From positions 186,001 to 250,000 of the forward strand of contig CAMYPM010000001.1 in the NCBI GenBank assembly GCA_947290775.1: a DNA stretch of 64,000 nt. Reading direction: 5' to 3'. Below are positions 61,719 to 64,000 of this stretch, piece after piece. The notes beneath the pieces were generated by a model. It made no database searches. It was not told where the DNA came from and worked only from the letters and a program-made list of their open reading frames with translations. The position numbers and the translations under genes were made by a program. The DNA is from an uncultured Bacteroidales bacterium. Its GTDB lineage: Bacteria > Bacteroidota > Bacteroidia > Bacteroidales > Porphyromonadaceae. Each line of letters opens with the position of its first letter. The first letter of the stretch is position 1.

Positions 61719-64000
61719 TTACTTGATGAATCGATAGCTTGCACCTGCTATGCGTACTACGTACACACCCTCGGTGAGGGAGCTTACGTCAATGCGTTGT
61801 GATGTAGTGGCGATCAATTCACGGCCATTGAGGTCATAGATGGCGATCGGGGTATTCAGCTCTACTCCGCTAATGAGGAGCAGAGTACCATTATCGGTAA
61901 GGCGAACAGCTATATGGCCAGCCGCTATGGCATCAATACCATTATAGATTACCATACCCACCTTGGTGTCTTTGGTTACCTTGAGGATATAAGTATCCTG
62001 ATCCTTTGTATTGGCTACGGGTGCGTCATCTACTGTCCAGCTTTCTACTGCGTATTTAGAGTTACCCTTGGTGTAAGTGAATACAACTTCTTTGTCTTTA
62101 GCTACAGGCGTTCCACTGGCATAAGCAGCACCATCCACCTTTACGGTAACCTTGTCGGCTACCTCATCGGGGAAGCTATAGGTAACCTTATACATAGTGG
62201 CACTCTGTTCTATCACGGCAGAGATTGCTACATTGCCGGCAACAGTGTATTCAACTTCAGCATTTCCTTCGTCATCTACTTCAAGTGTGCCATCAGCTGC
62301 TGTATAGGTTTTGTCGCCAATGGTAACAGATTTTACCTTATAGCCTTCATCGGCAAAAACCTTTACATATACTACATCCTCTTCTTTTACATCATAAGCG
62401 CCATCTGTTGCTTCCAAATCGTTGCCATCTGCATCCTTGAGTTGGATAAGACCATTCTTGGGCTGTGTAACGGTGATCTTGTAAGAGGCGAGTGTCTTAG
62501 CTTCATATTCAAGGCTAATAGTCATAGCACCTGCAACGGCTACAAAATCTTTTACGTAGACTCCGCTCTCGTCTTTGTCTGATTCGTTAAGAGGAATACG
62601 TTCGGTAGTAGGAGTTCCGTCCTCCTTGTAGGCTACCTTGAACGCAAGCAGATTATAGGATCCGTTCTTTATGCGCGCTCCTAATAATAGTTGAGTGCCA
62701 ACCGGTACGGTATCTTCATTGTAAAGCTTCTGAAGACCATTGTCTTCTTTCTGATAGACCATTAGTTCAATGTCGCCCTCTTCATACTCTTCTTGGAATA
62801 AAATCTGTCCGTCCGTATCGCTCTTTTTCTTTTCGAAGCTTGCAACAACACTTTTTTGGGGTTTCTGTATATCCACAGTTATCTCACCACTTCCGTCTTC
62901 TCCCAGAGTTAAATCTTTGGCTAAGTATGTTGTAAAGTCATCTTCAATACAGTAGAGTACACTCTGACTATCGGGAATCGCCTTTACCGTTACTTTGCCG
63001 TAGGGGATGTCTATGGTTGTGTCTTTTGTAATGGGGTCACCGATTTGTTTACCATTTGCACTAAGGATAACGGTTCCATTGCCTCCAAACCAGTCGGGAA
63101 TCGTAACAGCCAACTTAGCCATCTGAACCGGCTCTTCCTTTTTCTTGATGACCAGTGTATTACTATAAAGGATGCCTCTATTAGTTGAGTCATAGGAAAT
63201 GGCGGGGAATAGTGCATTTTCTATAGAAACAAAGACTTTAATTTCCTCTTCGTTTTCGGCAAAAGCTTCATCTTTGAAAGTAGTAACTCCATTCTCAATC
63301 GTGTAAGCTTCTGTGGGGACAGGCTTTAGCTCTTTATCAGTTGAGCTTCCGAAATACCACACAAACTTAGTTGCTACAGGATCACCCGTGCCAAACTGAG
63401 GTGCAATGCTGCTCATGTAGCTGAGGTCTACTTTTCTTCCTTGTACCACTTCGGGAGCCAGATGGGCACCAAGCTGCTGGACATTAAAGGGCGAACCATA
63501 GGTCTTTGTATATGTTACCTCGGGATTCTTTTGAGGAAGTTGTTCAAAGGTCATATAGTTCCCATTCAAATCAACGGCAACCAATTTTTTACTATTGGTA
63601 AGTGTGTTGAGATTCTTCCCTTGGAGGATGTTGCTTAAGCCAAGCTCTATAGAAGTGAGGTTAGGCATTCCGCTTTCAGGTGCAATGACCTTGTCAATTT
63701 TCTGGTAGACAATTCTCAATTTCTCCAATTTGGGGAAAAGACCCAAGTCAAGAACCTCCCATTGGGCATAAGTGGTCGGTTCCCAAGTGGAGAAGTCTAA
63801 AGAGGACTCTATGGATAACTCAGTCAACTCAGGCATAGCGGTTAGCTGCGCCTTACTACCTAAATTGTTCAGTCTTAGGACTTTTAGCCTAGGACATTTT
63901 GAAAAGTCCGTTTTACTATCCTTGAAGTTAGCATTGAACCCGGCATCAAAGGTCTCAAGCTTAGAAGCCATAATCGTACCGATCCCACAAAAGTTTTTCT
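61719..64000 (-). CDS. LRR surface protein with T9SS C-terminal domain, N-terminus outside window
   Basis: The frame is open to the window edge, so the start is missing; at least 760 residues are visible. The first 130 visible residues are LRR-like (KLETFDAGFNANFKDS, CPRLKVLRLNNLG). A long series of beta-rich modules follows, including bacterial Ig- or flagellin-like repeats (YKVKSVTIGDKTYTAADG). The C-terminal about 75 residues, from GIDAIAAGHIAVRL through PIAIYDLNGRELIATTSQ to GVYVVRIAGASYRF, form a type IX sorting domain. It is therefore likely a large surface or secreted adhesin. The ligand is unknown. Confidence 0.85.
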   Translation of the reverse strand, partial: KNFCGIGTIMASKLETFDAGFNANFKDSKTDFSKCPRLKVLRLNNLGSKAQLTAMPELTELSIESSLDFSTWEPTTYAQWEVLDLGLFPKLEKLRIVYQKIDKVIAPESGMPNLTSIELGLSNILQGKNLNTLTNSKKLVAVDLNGNYMTFEQLPQKNPEVTYTKTYGSPFNVQQLGAHLAPEVVQGRKVDLSYMSSIAPQFGTGDPVATKFVWYFGSSTDKELKPVPTEAYTIENGVTTFKDEAFAENEEEIKVFVSIENALFPAISYDSTNRGILYSNTLVIKKKEEPVQMAKLAVTIPDWFGGNGTVILSANGKQIGDPITKDTTIDIPYGKVTVKAIPDSQSVLYCIEDDFTTYLAKDLTLGEDGSGEITVDIQKPQKSVVASFEKKKSDTDGQILFQEEYEEGDIELMVYQKEDNGLQKLYNEDTVPVGTQLLLGARIKNGSYNLLAFKVAYKEDGTPTTERIPLNESDKDESGVYVKDFVAVAGAMTISLEYEAKTLASYKITVTQPKNGLIQLKDADGNDLEATDGAYDVKEEDVVYVKVFADEGYKVKSVTIGDKTYTAADGTLEVDDEGNAEVEYTVAGNVAISAVIEQSATMYKVTYSFPDEVADKVTVKVDGAAYASGTPVAKDKEVVFTYTKGNSKYAVESWTVDDAPVANTKDQDTYILKVTKDTKVGMVIYNGIDAIAAGHIAVRLTDNGTLLLISGVELNTPIAIYDLNGRELIATTSQRIDVSSLTEGVYVVRIAGASYRFIK

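Noticed and set aside
61914..62582. 222-codon plus-strand open frame
   Set aside because: It lies entirely antisense to the LRR surface protein gene and has an aromatic- and isoleucine-rich composition typical of shadows of beta-rich coding sequence.

Overview
The window is a piece of a Bacteroidales chromosome and looks most like Porphyromonas or a close relative. The evidence is a SusC/SusD pair, three cell-surface proteins with C-terminal domains of the type IX secretion kind, LRR adhesin-like proteins, a SerB that carries ACT domains, a stand-alone MnmD, a Rho with a long disordered insertion, and an EF-G2-type factor. Promoters follow the Bacteroidetes pattern (TTTG or TTG, about 19-21 bp, then TAnnTTTG) and Shine-Dalgarno sequences are weak or absent. 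Species assignment is inference; no rRNA gene is present.

Layout. 0-5.4 kb (minus): start of pepT, an OPT-family oligopeptide transporter, nth, pheS and gap. 5.8-12.1 kb (minus): pgm, tRNA-Arg(TCT), then the run MATE exporter - prmA - dapA - recF. 12.4-20.9 kb (plus): serB behind a structured leader, a Dabb protein, lptB, an EF-G2-like factor, mnmD and pnp. 21-25 kb (minus): two surface proteins (one InlJ-like LRR protein, one BspA-like). 25.4-33.8 kb: a LysE-type exporter and a polysaccharide gene cluster. In the cluster a glycosyltransferase and an epimerase on the plus strand converge on a minus-strand run of an unusual SWIM/pseudo-SNF2 gene, three family-2 glycosyltransferases and an EpsG-like polymerase. 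34-39 kb (minus): SusC/SusD outer-membrane uptake pair. 39.8-43.5 kb (minus): carboxynorspermidine dehydrogenase family gene, a glycosyltransferase and tyrS. 43.5-45.4 kb: a gene-poor stretch with a decayed 328-bp tandem repeat. 45.4-50.5 kb (minus): rho - long-chain acyl-CoA synthetase - prfB. 50.9-54 kb (minus): DUF4492 - cydA - cydB, a cytochrome bd oxidase. 54-59 kb (minus): a hotdog thioesterase and the operon PASTA protein - rluD - ddl - acyltransferase. 59-61.4 kb (plus): manC and a DUF2851 gene. 61.7 kb to the end (minus): a large LRR surface protein cut by the window edge.

Most genes are conserved housekeeping or envelope functions. The most unusual non-coding feature is a family of short intergenic arrays made of 21-23 bp units, seen about ten times. 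Four of them begin 17-36 bp beyond the intrinsic terminator of a minus-strand gene. Other points of interest are an intact gene for a SWIM protein whose SNF2 motor motifs have been lost, repeated short motifs in the Rho disordered region, an H-type pseudoknot-like element upstream of the EF-G2 gene, and a strongly structured leader in front of serB. No rRNA operon, CRISPR array, intact insertion sequence or phage was found.
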